Source: Oligosphaera ethanolica (lineage in GTDB: Bacteria > Verrucomicrobiota > Lentisphaeria > Oligosphaerales > Oligosphaeraceae). Taken from it: DNA of 64,000 bases. Both the position numbers and the translations under genes were made by a program. How positions within the stretch are numbered: position 1 is the stretch's first letter; every line of letters starts with the position of its first letter. The stretch lies in the NCBI RefSeq assembly GCF_030814695.1, contig NZ_JAUSVL010000001.1, forward strand, positions 1,648,227 to 1,712,226. The letters run 5' to 3'. The notes below the pieces were generated by a model. That model did not search any database. It saw only the letters and a program-made list of their open reading frames with translations, and had not been told where the DNA came from. This document shows positions 35,990 to 45,962 of the stretch, in pieces.

Positions 35990-37033
35990 CTACTTGATGA
36001 CGTGCACGCAGCCGTCCTTAGCCGAGGTGTAGGCCGCCTCAGTGATCTTCATGATGCGGATGGCGTTGTCGCCGTTGTTGACCTGCGGCGGCCGCTTGTT
36101 GAGGATGCAGTCGGCAAAGGCCGCGCATTCGGCCGTATAGGGATTGAGCTCCGCGAATGGCACTGGCGCGAAGCTGCGCGCGACATCCTTGGTCTGCGCG
36201 GCGTCATAGCCGCCGGCGCCGATGCCGAAAATGCCCTCGACGGTGCCGCCCTGGCTTTGGCCGATGGTCCCTTCCGCGAAGATACTGCCTTGCGAACCAT
36301 AGATTTCCAGGCGGGTGCGGGACGCCTCGTCAGGAATGCAGAAGAAGGCATCGACGGTGCCGTGAGCGCCACCGGCGAATTCGAGCAGCGTGGTCGAAGA
36401 GTCTTCCGACTGGTAGCCCTGAACCTGCCGGCCGGTGAAGGCCACCACGCGGTTGATCGGGCCGGCAAAAAATGCCAGCAGGTCATAGAGGTGGGTCGCC
36501 ATGTCGATCAGCGCGCCACCACCGCCTTGTGCCGGGTCCTGCCGCCAGGCGCCCGGTATCGGCGGATACCAGCAGGACAGCTGTGCGCGCATATAGACGA
36601 CCTTGCCGATCTTGCCAGCGGCGATCAGCTGCCGAATGGCCTGGTGCGCGCCGTGGAAGGTCATCATGTAGCCCTCCTGCAGGTACACGCCGGCCTTCTT
36701 GCAGGCAGCCACCGCCACCGCCGCGTCCGCCGAATTCATCGTCAGCGGCTTTTCGCAGAGGATGTGCTTGCCGCAGGCGGCCGCGGCCATGATCTGCGTC
36801 AGGTGGCGATTCACGGGAGTGGCGATGTACACTGCGTCGATCTCGGGATCTGCCAGCAGCGCATTGAGGCTGTTATAGGCGCGCGGCACCTTGAATTCGT
36901 CGGCGATCTCCTGCGCATTGACGATGTCCATCACCGCGCGGACCTCAATGTTCTCGGCCTGGAGCATGCCAGGAATGGTGCGGCGGCGGGCGATACCGCC
37001 GGCGCCGATAATGCCAAAACGGACTTTTTCCAT
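35990..37033 (-). CDS. Gfo/Idh/MocA-family NAD(P)-dependent oxidoreductase
   Basis: AAAGGAGGCACA precedes the start. The 347-residue enzyme has the N-terminal Rossmann motif FGIIGAGGIARR (6-17), DAVYIATPVNRH (about 69) and GKHILCEKPLTMN (about 88-100), the conserved E-K-P of the family. The catalytic block GGGALIDMATHLYDLLAFF (about 172) contains D-x3-H. It oxidises or reduces a sugar or cyclitol. It lies 57 bp behind the DegT aminotransferase gene, a pairing known from amino-sugar synthesis, where the oxidoreductase makes the ketone that the aminotransferase uses. Confidence 0.9.
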   Translation of the reverse strand: MEKVRFGIIGAGGIARRRTIPGMLQAENIEVRAVMDIVNAQEIADEFKVPRAYNSLNALLADPEIDAVYIATPVNRHLTQIMAAAACGKHILCEKPLTMNSADAAVAVAACKKAGVYLQEGYMMTFHGAHQAIRQLIAAGKIGKVVYMRAQLSCWYPPIPGAWRQDPAQGGGGALIDMATHLYDLLAFFAGPINRVVAFTGRQVQGYQSEDSSTTLLEFAGGAHGTVDAFFCIPDEASRTRLEIYGSQGSIFAEGTIGQSQGGTVEGIFGIGAGGYDAAQTKDVARSFAPVPFAELNPYTAECAAFADCILNKRPPQVNNGDNAIRIMKITEAAYTSAKDGCVHVIK

Positions 37034-37090
37034 TGTGCCTCCTTTGCTGACGCAACGCGGGCCGCGCTGTGCGACCCGCCGGGCCAGCGC

Positions 37091-38362
37091 TTAGCGCGAA
37101 TAGGCTTTGATGACCTTCACCAGTGCGGCGGCGATCTGTTCCATATCGTCGGCACTGTACGTCGGATACGCGAAGCAGGTAAAGGTGTGTGTTTCATGCC
37201 AGCGGGCATTGGGGACCTCGACTTTGCTGTAGTCGACGCTGGCGGCGTCCGTGTATTCCTTGGAATTGAAGGGGAAACCCGTGCGGCCGAAGCCGTTCTG
37301 CTTCATGTAGGCCTTTTCGGTGTGGCACTGCGGCCAGAAGACCTTCCAGCAGGGCGCGCCCTCGGCACCGGCGGCTTTGACGAACTGTGCGATGTCGCAG
37401 TTCATCTGCTCAATATTCAGCGAGAAAGCCATCACGAACCAGCCATTGCGGCGCTCCGGCGTGTCGATAGGCATATACTTGACCTGCGGTAGATCGCGCA
37501 GGGCGTCCATGACGATATGGGCATTGCGGCGGCGGTTGGGCATATTCCAGTCATCCAGACGCTGCAACTCGGCCAGGCCGATGGCGGACTGCAGCTCAGT
37601 CATGCGGTAATTCCAGCCCACCCGATTATGGATGTAAGGCAACTTCTGTTCGAGCTCCAGCAGATTCAGCCGTTCCTTGACGTCGTAGCCGTGGTCACGG
37701 AAGCTCCGCGCGGCCCAGACGAGGTCTTCGTCATCGGTGGTGACCATGCCGCCTTCGCCGCCGGTAGTGAAGGTCTTGTTCTGGCAGAAACTACAGGCGT
37801 TGATATGGCCAAGCGTGCCGGTCTTGCGGCCCTTGTACTCGCCGCCAATAGCCTCGGCGTTGTCCTCAATGATAAACAAATTGTACTTCTTGGCAAAAGC
37901 AAACAGCGGGTCCATGTCGCAGACGTTGCCATAGAGATGCACCGGGATGATCGCCTTGGTCCGCGCCGTCACCAGCTTTTCCGCCGAGGCAATGCTGATG
38001 CAGTGGTCGTCGAGATTCACGTCCGCAAAACGCGGAATGGCGCCGGCCTGCACCACCGAGAAGCCCGTGGCAATGAAGGTGTAGCTGGGCACGATCACTT
38101 CGTCGCCGGGGCCAATGCCCAACGCCGCCATGGCGACATGCAAGGCCGACGTGCCCGAATTGACGCTGATCGCGTATTTGCTGCCCTGCCAGGCCGCAAA
38201 CTTCTTCTCGAACTCCATGCCCTTCGGGCCCGTCCAATAATTCACTTTGCCGGAGCGCATGACGGCCTCGACAGCCGCAATCGCCTCTTCACTGAATTTC
38301 GGCCAGCCAGTCAATTTGTTGGTCACGGTCTTGGGGCCACCATCGATCGCCAATGTCGCCAT
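37091..38362 (-). CDS. DegT/DnrJ/EryC1/StrS aminotransferase
   Basis: The start was set at 38362 (AAGGAGAAGGACCT before ATG). The 423-residue PLP enzyme has WTGPKGMEFEKKFAAWQGSK, SVNSGTSALHVAMAALGIGP (about 70), IPVHLYGNVCDMD, IIEDNAEAIGG (about 165) and CSFCQNKTFTTGGEGG (about 190) with the PLP lysine. It fits enzymes of the StrS/ArnB type acting on nucleotide or free keto-sugars. It is the upstream gene of a two-gene operon with the Gfo/Idh/MocA enzyme. The 217-bp region to the next gene (38363-38579) shows no further feature. Confidence 0.9.
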   Translation of the reverse strand: MATLAIDGGPKTVTNKLTGWPKFSEEAIAAVEAVMRSGKVNYWTGPKGMEFEKKFAAWQGSKYAISVNSGTSALHVAMAALGIGPGDEVIVPSYTFIATGFSVVQAGAIPRFADVNLDDHCISIASAEKLVTARTKAIIPVHLYGNVCDMDPLFAFAKKYNLFIIEDNAEAIGGEYKGRKTGTLGHINACSFCQNKTFTTGGEGGMVTTDDEDLVWAARSFRDHGYDVKERLNLLELEQKLPYIHNRVGWNYRMTELQSAIGLAELQRLDDWNMPNRRRNAHIVMDALRDLPQVKYMPIDTPERRNGWFVMAFSLNIEQMNCDIAQFVKAAGAEGAPCWKVFWPQCHTEKAYMKQNGFGRTGFPFNSKEYTDAASVDYSKVEVPNARWHETHTFTCFAYPTYSADDMEQIAAALVKVIKAYSR

Positions 38363-38579
38363 AGGTCCTTCTCCTTGATTCGTGTTGGAACCACCGGCCG
38401 GCGGGCAGCGCCTGAAAACCGCTCCGCCAGTCATTTGCTTTCACTGCCAATAGCAGTCGCAGTCAGCCATACAGTACACAGCACCCGGCCCTTGTGCACA
38501 CCACCAAAAGCCGCTGCGCGATGATTTTGCGCGCGGCGCTGTGAATTTTTCACATCGACCCGGCGGGGCCGCCGCAGCT

Positions 38580-40115
38580 TCAGCGCTGATTGTTCTTGAA
38601 GCCCTCCAGCAGCACGCGTTTGCGAGGCGTGTCTGCCGTTGCCGGCACGGCTTTATCCACGGTGCCGGTCATTTCCACGCTCCAGATAGGCGATTCACGG
38701 AAGGCGTGATAGGTCCAGTCCCAGCCGTATTCTTCAAAGATCGCAATGCAGTCGGCCAAGTAGTGTTCGGCGCCCTCGGCGTAACGCGCGGCCGAGAATT
38801 CGCCGATGAGAATGCGCGCGCCGTGTTTGAGCTGGAAATCGCGCACGGGCTGGAGGTGCCGGCGCAGCGCCTCCTTGTCCCAGTTGCGTTCGGGATCGGG
38901 GTACTTCAGGCCCACGTTCCGATTGTTCACGCCCTGGTGGGTGTATTCGCCGGGGAAATACATATGCGCCTGGTAGATGACGTCCTTCATGGGTATGGGG
39001 CTCAGGTAGGAGAAGGCCGTCGCCGAATCCCACTCGTTTGACTCAATGATGATCGGCGTCTGTGGATCAATGGCGCGAACGACCTTTGCGGCCTCGTGCT
39101 GCAGGCTGAGGTAATCGACGGCAAAAGCCACCCCCAACTGCTGCGGCTCGTTGATCAAGTCGTAGCCATAGAGCGCCGGATGGCCCTTCACGGCGGTGGC
39201 GAAGCGCCGCCAGACCTCAACGAAGGCGTCGGCGTACTCGCGGTTGTCGAACATGTTCATGCGCCCGTCGAGATTCCGCCCGCCCGGAGCGACGTGCAGG
39301 TCCAGAATCACCCGCAACCCGAGTTCGTGGCAGCGATCCAGGCCCTGTTTCGCCTGGGCGATCTTCTCGTCGATCCAGCGGAAATACTCCGGCAGGTCCT
39401 GGTTGTCATTGCGCTTGTGCCAGTTGCGGGACATCTGCCAGCGCACGACATTCGCGCCCCACGACGCCAGCACCGGCAGGTCCTTCGCCAGCGTGTTCGG
39501 ACCAAAATGCGGCGACATCATGCCGCGCCGCACCGGATCCTTGCTGACCCGCTCGCTGTATTCGATGCGATAGTCCTCGGGCACCAGTCGCGGATAGACA
39601 TTGGCCATATCAATGAGAGTGATAACCACATCCTTGAACCACACCTTGCCACTGCAGTCCTGCAGACCCAGCTGAAACTGGCCACTGCTGGCGCCCTCAT
39701 CGACCCGAAAGAATCGCGAGGCCTGTTGCCAGTCGCTGCTGCCGTGCTGGCCCGTAGAGTGATTCCAGCTGGTCTTGCCGTCGCCTTTCACGTATGTCAG
39801 CATGAATTTCGTGCCATTCCAGCTATCGGCCGGCTGGGTGACATCCTCAAAGCGTATGCGGCAGGTCATATTCAGCCACTTGCCGCGATACTGCTCAATG
39901 GGAAAGGGCCTGGACGCAAAATAGGTCCCGGCCTTGCCAGCAGGGATGCTCACTTCCAGCGCACGGACACCAGCGACCTCGACGACTCGGGCCAGGTCGC
40001 CAAGCTGCCACTCGGCCATCTCCTCCGGGCTGAACTGGCACCTATAGACCTCCTGCCCCACGGCCAGCGTTCCCACCGCCAACAACAACGTCATCGCACT
40101 CGTCAATTTCATCAT
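38580..40115 (-). CDS. Secreted GH5-family hydrolase (cellulase/endo-mannanase type)
   Basis: The start was set at 40115 (GGGAGAAGACG upstream). MMKLTSAMTLLLAVGTLAVG is a signal peptide. Residues ~25-190 form a beta-rich CBM-like module. The TIM barrel follows, with VVRWQMSRNWHKR (about 238), RVILDLHVAPGG (about 288), GYDLINEPQQLG (about 335, acid/base Glu) and RILIGEFSAARYAEGAEHYL (about 455, nucleophile Glu). The 511-residue length fits. It hydrolyses a beta-linked polysaccharide outside the cytoplasm; the exact subfamily cannot be told by eye. It is monocistronic. Confidence 0.87.
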   Translation of the reverse strand: MMKLTSAMTLLLAVGTLAVGQEVYRCQFSPEEMAEWQLGDLARVVEVAGVRALEVSIPAGKAGTYFASRPFPIEQYRGKWLNMTCRIRFEDVTQPADSWNGTKFMLTYVKGDGKTSWNHSTGQHGSSDWQQASRFFRVDEGASSGQFQLGLQDCSGKVWFKDVVITLIDMANVYPRLVPEDYRIEYSERVSKDPVRRGMMSPHFGPNTLAKDLPVLASWGANVVRWQMSRNWHKRNDNQDLPEYFRWIDEKIAQAKQGLDRCHELGLRVILDLHVAPGGRNLDGRMNMFDNREYADAFVEVWRRFATAVKGHPALYGYDLINEPQQLGVAFAVDYLSLQHEAAKVVRAIDPQTPIIIESNEWDSATAFSYLSPIPMKDVIYQAHMYFPGEYTHQGVNNRNVGLKYPDPERNWDKEALRRHLQPVRDFQLKHGARILIGEFSAARYAEGAEHYLADCIAIFEEYGWDWTYHAFRESPIWSVEMTGTVDKAVPATADTPRKRVLLEGFKNNQR

Positions 40116-40245
40116 CGTCTTCTCCCTGTGTTCTTTGGCTGCATCTTCACGGCGTCGCAACTGCTTGCGGACCATCACCCGCATACAGTAGCCCCGGTTT
40201 TCCGTTCAGCCACGAAAACGCACCCGTCCCGCCGGCATACATCAT

Positions 40246-40298
40246 GGGACCGCCGCCGTCCCGGCGGCATACATCCTGGGACCGCCGCCGTCCCGGCG
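40246..40298. repeat. Repeat R3, two units
   Basis: Two copies of GGGACCGCCGCCGTCCCGGC followed by GGCATACATC, the same palindrome as at 12101-12250, directly abut the 112-bp tandem repeat. Confidence 0.8.
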
Positions 40299-40746
40299 CT
40301 CCTATCCCGGCCGTGGTGCGGGCGTCTCGCCCGCACCGTCGCATGGGGTCAGCTACTCGCACGACGTTCGAGCGGCTACCCGCAACCGTTCCCCGGCCCC
40401 CGTCCCGGCGCTCCTATCCCGGCCGTGGTGCGGGCGTCTCGCCCGCACCGTCGCATGGGGTCAGCTACTCGCACGACGTTCGAGCGGCTACCCGCAACCG
40501 TTCCCCGGCCCCCGTCCCGGCGCTCCTATCCCGGCCGTGGTGCGGGCGTCTCGCCCGCACCGTCGCATGGGGTCAGCTACTCGCACGACGTTCGAGCGGC
40601 TACCCGCAACCGTTCCCCGGCCCCCGTCCCGGCGCTCCTATCCCGGCCGTGGTGCGGGCGTCTCGCCCGCACCGTCGCATGGGGTCAGCTACTCGCACGA
40701 CGTTCGAGCGGCTACCCGCAACCGTTCCCCGGTCCGCCGTCCCGGC
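40299..40746. repeat. 112-bp tandem repeat, four copies (family R5)
   Basis: Copies start at 40299, 40411, 40523 and 40635 with CTCCTATCCCGGCCGTGGTG. Each holds the hairpin GTGCGGGCGTCTCGCCCGCAC and ends in GTTCCCCGGCCCCCGTCCCG. They appear identical except for the junction after the last copy. Such exact copies imply recent expansion or ongoing homogenisation, and copy number may vary. The repeat is open in several frames only because it lacks stops. Bases 40747-40995 contain one more R3 unit and no gene. Confidence 0.9.
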
Positions 40747-40995
40747 GGCATTGCCCCCGGGACCGCCGCACTGGGTAGAGCGCCTGTATTGTTCGTCTTC
40801 CATTGCCTGCTCGGTCGCGCCCTTGGCAGTGAAAGCACAAGACGGCGAAAAAAATCTGGTGCCAATGACTGAAGCCTTGCACAAATAGGCCGAACGTCAT
40901 ACCATCTGCCCTTTGTCGTTGTCTTCGCCGCAAGTATATTGCATCTCGCTGTTCGCTAGTCCCCGTAAAACCAGAAAACACTGTCGGGGGGATTC

Positions 40996-41100
40996 CATGG
41001 CCAGCAGGACGGCTTCAGCTTCGCCGAAAACGACGCCCGCCGCGCCAAGGAAACGCTGTCTATCACACCCGTCACTGACCTATTCGGAGAACCACCATGA
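40996..41100 (+). pseudogene. Remnant of the C-terminus of a second giant GH-like gene
   Basis: In frame from 40996, the sequence encodes HGQQDGFSFAENDARRAKET, then LSITPVTDLFGEPP and a TGA overlapping the FG-GAP gene start. The end of the intact gene at 48509-52741 reads HGQQDDFSFAESDARRAKET, then LTVTPLTD. Nothing related precedes 40996. The rest of this copy has been lost, leaving about 34 codons in place just before its former neighbour. Confidence 0.85.
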
Positions 41101-44100
41101 CCCGCCGTCGCCTGTGCTTCATCGTCGTGCTCATCGCCGCCGGCGCCATCCACGCCCAACTGGGCCCAAACAGTGTCCAGCCCTACGAGCAACAGCTGGC
41201 ACAGCCCACCCCACTCGCCCGCGCCCTCAACCGGCGCTACGCCAGACACCTTCCCAGCCTGCGCCAGGAAATTGCCGCCCAACCACGACTCACGCCGCCG
41301 CGTCTCACCTGGCTGGACGAACAACTCGCGCCCCTCGCCAAAACCGAACTGGTGGACAGCGGCAGCGCTGCCGGCGCAAGCGGCACCGCTGGCTGCTGCA
41401 TCGTCATTCGCTGTGCGGGCGACGACATCCAGCCTGGCCAGATCGCCCAGTACACCATCGACTTCATCGTTCTCGAAGAACTCGCCGGCAAATCCCTTGA
41501 TCGCATGGGCATCACTATCGCCGCCTTACATGACGATGACAGCGGCAACAACGCCGCCGCTAACGCTCCCGCCGCTCTCGTCTGCCAGGTCACGCCGCTC
41601 ACGCCCGACCGCGTCCGCGTAGCCTGGCCCATCGCCGGCGCCGCACGGCGCTTTCGCATCGACATCGCGCCTGCCAGTGACCATGGTGGCGCCCTGCCCC
41701 TGCAGCGCCTCCTCGGCATGGGCGATCAGCTTATGCTCAACGCCCGTGAAACCACCGGCCTACCCGGAAATATCTGGTCGGCCAAATTTGCGCCCATCTT
41801 CGGCGATGGCAAACCCGCCCTCATTGCCGGCCGCTGGACGGACTTCGCCCACATCTTCCAGAACCTCGGCGCCCCCGGCCCCTTCAAAACCGCCGAGGCT
41901 CATCACTTCCTCGCCAGAGACAGCATGGACGAAGCCATCGGCACCGACGAACACCACGGCCTGGCCTTCTCCGTCGTCGATCCCGCCGATGTCGATGGCG
42001 ATGGCAAAATCGACCTCTTTCTCTGCCGCTACTACAACACTGCGCCGCTCTTCGCACGCAACATCAGCCAACGCCCTGGTCAACTCGATTTCGCCGATCC
42101 CTGCACCGTGGCCGAGCTCCCCCGCGGCTGGCGCTACGCCTACGGCGATCTCGACGGCGATGGCCTCGCCGACGCCGTCGCCATCCAGCTCAAACAAGCC
42201 GTCCCGAGCATCATCTTCCGCAAAGGCTTGGGCCTGGACGCCAAGGGCGTCCTCCACTTCGGGCCGGCCAAGCCAATCAAACTCGTCATCCCGGACTCAC
42301 TGGAAACCGCCCGCGGCAGCAGCGTCTGCACGCCGTCTTTGTCCCTGGACGATCTCAATGGCGACGGACTCCTGGACCTGTCCGTCCTCGTGCCGGTATT
42401 CCTCTACGTGTCCTTCAACGAGGGCACGGCCAAGGAATTCGCCTTCAACAAAGCCGAAGTCGTCAAGACCGACGCCGGTGCGCCCATCGAATGCCGGCGC
42501 TACTACCCGTTCTTCGCCTGGCATGACATCAACCAAGACGGCACCCACGATCTCTTCCTGCGCTCTGTCCGCGGCGCCCGCCTGGCCAAAGGCAGCGTGC
42601 TGAGCGTCGCCGCCACCGAGACACCTCTGCGCTGCCTGGAACGACAGGCGCCGTTGAATTACGCCGGCCTGGCGAACTTCGCCATCACCGATCTCCATAA
42701 CGACGGCCAGCTCATCTTCTGCCAAATCGCCGCCGCCATGAAACTCGCGCGCTTCAGCTACCAAGACGGCCTCTTCACTCGCCTGGAGCCCATCGCCCTC
42801 GAAGCACCCGACGCGCAGCGCTACGGCTGCCCCGACAGCACTGAATACGGCGCCCTCTACGCCCAAATCCGCTGCTTTGACGCCGATGGCGATGGCCGCC
42901 TGGACGTCCTCTGCAACACCGAACACAACTGGCGCCTGGGTTACTTCTCACTCTACCGCCAACTCGAAAACGGTCAGTTCGCCCCCGAAGAGCAGCTCGC
43001 CCCCAAGCCATGCACGGACTACGCAGACATCGTCAAGACCAAACGTGGCAAGGGCCTGCGCATCACTCCGCGCAGCTCCCTCGACTATCTCTCTTGGGAA
43101 TGCCGCGACCAGCTCACGCCCGCCGGCGGCGCCATCCGCCTCACTTTCACCCCCAATGACAGCGCCATACCACCCACGGGCCGCGTCTTTTTCAGTAGTG
43201 TCTTCTGGGACAGCAAACAGCTCGACGCCAGCGCCCTGCATAATCTCTACTACCAAACCAAAACCCTCGCCGACCTCATGGCAGCCCTGCCCGGCTTCAC
43301 CCTCGCCCAACTGCCCGACGGCCGACTCTGCTGCCAACTGGGCAGCGAATCCATGACCACCCGCCTGCCCGTCGTCCTCCAACGTGATGCCTTCTACCGC
43401 ATTGAGCTGACCTGGGATCGCCAAGGTAGCGCCCTGACCGTCAATAACCAGCTGCTCTGCCGCAGCCAGCACTGCCCACCACCCTTCGCCGAGCGCCTCC
43501 ACCTCGGCTCCTATACATGGATGGCCGTGCAGCATTTCCGCGAATACCCAGACCGCCGCAAGGCACACCCCACCGATTTCAGCTGCCCCGCCGAAGGCGT
43601 CTTCACCGAATTCATCTGCGAAGACCCGCTGGGCAAGACCACTTACGCACTGGACCTCAAAAGGGATCTCCAGAGCCTCCCCCCACGCAGTGCCATCGCC
43701 TATCGCTGCACACCCGGCGTCACCACCTACAACGGCCAGCCCGCTCTCATCGCCCATTTTGACGATAACCGCCGCACTGAAATGCCCGGCGCCAAAGCAC
43801 GCCTCCATGTCGTGCCTTTTACCCAAACGCCAGGCCAGGCACCCAAATTTACCGAACCGATTCCCCTCCGGCTCCAGAACGGCAACCCATTCTACGCCCA
43901 CACCCGCACCGAAGTCGTCCCCGTCGACTGGAATGACGACGGCGCCACCGACATCATCCTCGCCACTGAAAACTACCGCAATAACTACAATATCGGCGTC
44001 GAACTCTTCCTCAATGACGGCCAATGGCACTTCACCCGCACCCCCGACCCCGATCTCGCCCGCCTCAACGACCTCATGACCGCGCACCACGATATCAAAC

Positions 44101-44234
44101 TGGCCTTTGCGCCTCTCACCAACGCCGCCGAACCCGATATCGTCACCTGGACCGACCCAGGCATCCGCGCCTACAGCCGAGCCTTCCTCCGACAACTGCC
44201 CATCGCTATCCGCGTCGAGCAAATCCGCAAATAG
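41097..44234 (+). CDS. Secreted FG-GAP/VCBS-repeat protein
   Basis: MTRRRLCFIVVLIAAGAIHA is a signal peptide. The 1045-residue protein carries scattered calcium-binding blade motifs: DVDGDGKIDLFLCR (about 299), GDLDGDGLADAVAIQ (about 350), DDLNGDGLLDLSVLV (about 418), HDINQDGTHDLFLRS (about 478), FDADGDGRLDVLCNT (about 595) and VDWNDDGATDIILATENY (about 942). These indicate beta-propeller domains, likely for binding carbohydrate or protein at the surface. Residues ~690-900 form a different, ConA-like beta region. A truncated paralogue starts at 52755. Its ATG overlaps the stop of an eroded GH-like gene, so the two were once an operon. Confidence 0.83.
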   Translation: MTRRRLCFIVVLIAAGAIHAQLGPNSVQPYEQQLAQPTPLARALNRRYARHLPSLRQEIAAQPRLTPPRLTWLDEQLAPLAKTELVDSGSAAGASGTAGCCIVIRCAGDDIQPGQIAQYTIDFIVLEELAGKSLDRMGITIAALHDDDSGNNAAANAPAALVCQVTPLTPDRVRVAWPIAGAARRFRIDIAPASDHGGALPLQRLLGMGDQLMLNARETTGLPGNIWSAKFAPIFGDGKPALIAGRWTDFAHIFQNLGAPGPFKTAEAHHFLARDSMDEAIGTDEHHGLAFSVVDPADVDGDGKIDLFLCRYYNTAPLFARNISQRPGQLDFADPCTVAELPRGWRYAYGDLDGDGLADAVAIQLKQAVPSIIFRKGLGLDAKGVLHFGPAKPIKLVIPDSLETARGSSVCTPSLSLDDLNGDGLLDLSVLVPVFLYVSFNEGTAKEFAFNKAEVVKTDAGAPIECRRYYPFFAWHDINQDGTHDLFLRSVRGARLAKGSVLSVAATETPLRCLERQAPLNYAGLANFAITDLHNDGQLIFCQIAAAMKLARFSYQDGLFTRLEPIALEAPDAQRYGCPDSTEYGALYAQIRCFDADGDGRLDVLCNTEHNWRLGYFSLYRQLENGQFAPEEQLAPKPCTDYADIVKTKRGKGLRITPRSSLDYLSWECRDQLTPAGGAIRLTFTPNDSAIPPTGRVFFSSVFWDSKQLDASALHNLYYQTKTLADLMAALPGFTLAQLPDGRLCCQLGSESMTTRLPVVLQRDAFYRIELTWDRQGSALTVNNQLLCRSQHCPPPFAERLHLGSYTWMAVQHFREYPDRRKAHPTDFSCPAEGVFTEFICEDPLGKTTYALDLKRDLQSLPPRSAIAYRCTPGVTTYNGQPALIAHFDDNRRTEMPGAKARLHVVPFTQTPGQAPKFTEPIPLRLQNGNPFYAHTRTEVVPVDWNDDGATDIILATENYRNNYNIGVELFLNDGQWHFTRTPDPDLARLNDLMTAHHDIKLAFAPLTNAAEPDIVTWTDPGIRAYSRAFLRQLPIAIRVEQIRK

Positions 44235-44812
44235 CACCCCGACTGGCCGCGCACCGCCTCACGGCAGGCCGCCGAACCCTCGTAGCCTCACGGCAGGCCG
44301 CCGAACCCTCGTAGCCTCGCGGCAGGCCGTGATGCTACTGAAGGCCGCTACTCCACGACACGCCGCTACTCCACGACACGCCGCGGTTCCCTCGTAGCCT
44401 CACGGCATGCCGTGAGGCCGCCATGCCGTGAGGCTACATCATTCCCGTAAAATGTACTCCCCGACTCAGCGATATTTTTGCGCCGTAGGCGCTTAACCAT
44501 GCTTAACCCCAGGCTTTTGCCTGGGGTGAGAAGGCCCACCAAGAGCCTGTGCCTCGTAGAGGCACCACAGTTTTGGTTATCAATGGCTGACCGATTACCA
44601 GAAAAGATCATTATTCTCCGATATTTCCCGTGAAGTTTCTGCTCATGGAATTATATTACTATCGCTATCATTCTTTATAGGAACAACTACTAATTATCTT
44701 CGTCTAAATCCACAGACGCATATCCATCCTTGCCTTCCAGCGTTCACCCCATATATCGGTCAAGTCGTTCCGCGAGATAATACCTCCCCAAAAATAAGTC
44801 AGGAGTACAACC
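44235..44812. repeat. Repeat cluster between FG-GAP and prepilin-like genes
   Basis: At 44255-44330 there are about three copies of GGCAGGCCGCCGAACCCTCG followed by TAGCCTCAC. Small hairpins follow (GCCGTGAGGCCGCCATGCCG; ACCCCAGGCTTTTGCCTGGG; GTGCCTCGTAGAGGCAC; GCGCCGTAGGCGC). The motif TATCAATGGCTGACCGATTA lies at about 44579. The AT-rich stretch 44600-44800 probably holds the promoter of the next gene. There is no supported gene. Confidence 0.65.
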
Positions 44813-45523
44813 ATGAATATCCTCCGCCGCTCATTTACCCTCATTGAACTGCTGGTCGTCATTGCGATCATCGCCATTCTGGCGGCCATGCTCTTACCGG
44901 CCCTCTCCAAAGCCCGCGAGAAAGCCCGCGCCATTTCCTGCACGAGCAACCTCAAGCAGCTGGGCACCGCCATGCGCATGTATCTCGACGACTATGACGA
45001 CCAGCACACGCCAGGCGCCGGCTGGAGCAACAACGGCGGCAATCGCTGGTATAACCACAGCCTGAATCAAAACTACTACGGCGACGCCAAAACCCTCAAA
45101 TGCCCCTCGGCGGCGTCCTTAAGCCGCGGCTATGCAGTGGCCTACTCATTCAGCTGGTGGAACGGCTCCTACAGCGCCAAACAAATCGCCGACCCGTCTA
45201 ACACCGCCTATTTCATTGACTGCGCCCAGCTGCCCACGTCAACCAACACCTCCAGCGGCAGCCCCGAAGCCTGGAACAGCCAAACCCAAGGTACTGCAGA
45301 CTGGCAGTGGATGACGCCCACCAATTATTCCGGCACGACCACCTACTACGGCAACAATGCCCAAAGTGATTACACCCGCCTGCCCATCGGCCGCCATAAC
45401 GGCCAGCTCAACATCCAATACCAAGACGGCCACGTTGGCACCATGAAGCTCATCAACTTCATCGGCCCGCTGCCCAAAGGCCATGCCTACGGCAGTGTCG
45501 AAAACTCCTGGGACAACAAGTAA
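44813..45523 (+). CDS. Prepilin-type N-terminal methylation-domain protein (H-X9-DG group)
   Basis: The 236-residue protein begins [20 protein letters not shown], with the pilin helix and [20 protein letters not shown]. An Asp- and Tyr-rich start of the soluble domain ([15 protein letters not shown]) follows. The late [18 protein letters not shown] fits the H-X9-DG consensus. The ATG is preceded by CAGGAGTACAACC. It is the third member in this window; the soluble domains differ strongly from each other, as is usual for this lineage-specific expansion. Role unknown. Confidence 0.87.
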   Translation: MNILRRSFTLIELLVVIAIIAILAAMLLPALSKAREKARAISCTSNLKQLGTAMRMYLDDYDDQHTPGAGWSNNGGNRWYNHSLNQNYYGDAKTLKCPSAASLSRGYAVAYSFSWWNGSYSAKQIADPSNTAYFIDCAQLPTSTNTSSGSPEAWNSQTQGTADWQWMTPTNYSGTTTYYGNNAQSDYTRLPIGRHNGQLNIQYQDGHVGTMKLINFIGPLPKGHAYGSVENSWDNK

Positions 45524-45677
45524 ATCCCGGACGCCATCCCAAGCACCTCTACAGGCGGGCGCAGTGACCACACTGCCCCGCCTGTTTTTTACCCAGGCCA
45601 AACCAGTAGGGACACTGCTCGCTGCAGCCAAAAATTTGCTTCAGGGAGCAATTCACAGCTTGCATCCGCGCCTGCGA

Positions 45678-45700
45678 AGTGCACAGTATAACTGTACACT
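45678..45700 (+). promoter_or_regulatory. Inverted repeat operator of the toxin-antitoxin operon
   Basis: AGTGCACAGT-ATA-ACTGTACACT has arms matching at 9 of 10 positions. It ends 16 bp before the antitoxin start and just upstream of AAAGGAGG. The position and symmetry are those expected for autorepression by a Phd/YefM-type antitoxin. Confidence 0.7.
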
Positions 45701-45716
45701 TAAAGGAGGTATAGTT

Positions 45717-45962
45717 ATGGAAGCAAGCGTACTTGATCTCAGAAAAAAAATGAAAGACGTCATGTCTGCCATCGACCGTCACGAGCGGGTAATTCTTACC
45801 CATCGTGGACGGCAGCGAGCAGTGATCCTGCCCTTGGGCGAGGCGACCAAATCTACAGTCAAGGTCGCCGATCTGCCTGCATTTGGAATGTGGGCGAAAC
45901 GCACAGAGATAGCCGATGCCGTGGCCTTCGTCAAAAAACTCCGCGAACCGCGAGGCAACTGA
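45717..45962 (+). CDS. Phd/YefM-type antitoxin
   Basis: ATG 45717 follows AAAGGAGGTATAGTT, an unusually strong ribosome-binding site. The 81-residue protein begins MEASVLDLRKKMKDVMSAID, then VILTHRGRQRAVILPL, the Phd/YefM N-terminal DNA-binding fold. The C-terminal half (LPAFGMWAKRTEIADAVAFV) is of the kind that wraps round a PIN toxin. Its stop overlaps the toxin start by one base (TGATG). It probably neutralises the downstream RNase and represses the operon via the adjacent inverted repeat. Confidence 0.87.
   Translation: MEASVLDLRKKMKDVMSAIDRHERVILTHRGRQRAVILPLGEATKSTVKVADLPAFGMWAKRTEIADAVAFVKKLREPRGN

Noticed and set aside
40299..40746. Possible CRISPR array
   Set aside because: The whole 112-bp unit is repeated without unique spacers, and no cas genes are nearby.
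39096..40778. 560-codon plus-strand frame across the GH5 gene and the 112-bp repeats
   Set aside because: It is antisense to the GH5 gene and then runs through tandem repeats that merely lack stops; not protein-like.
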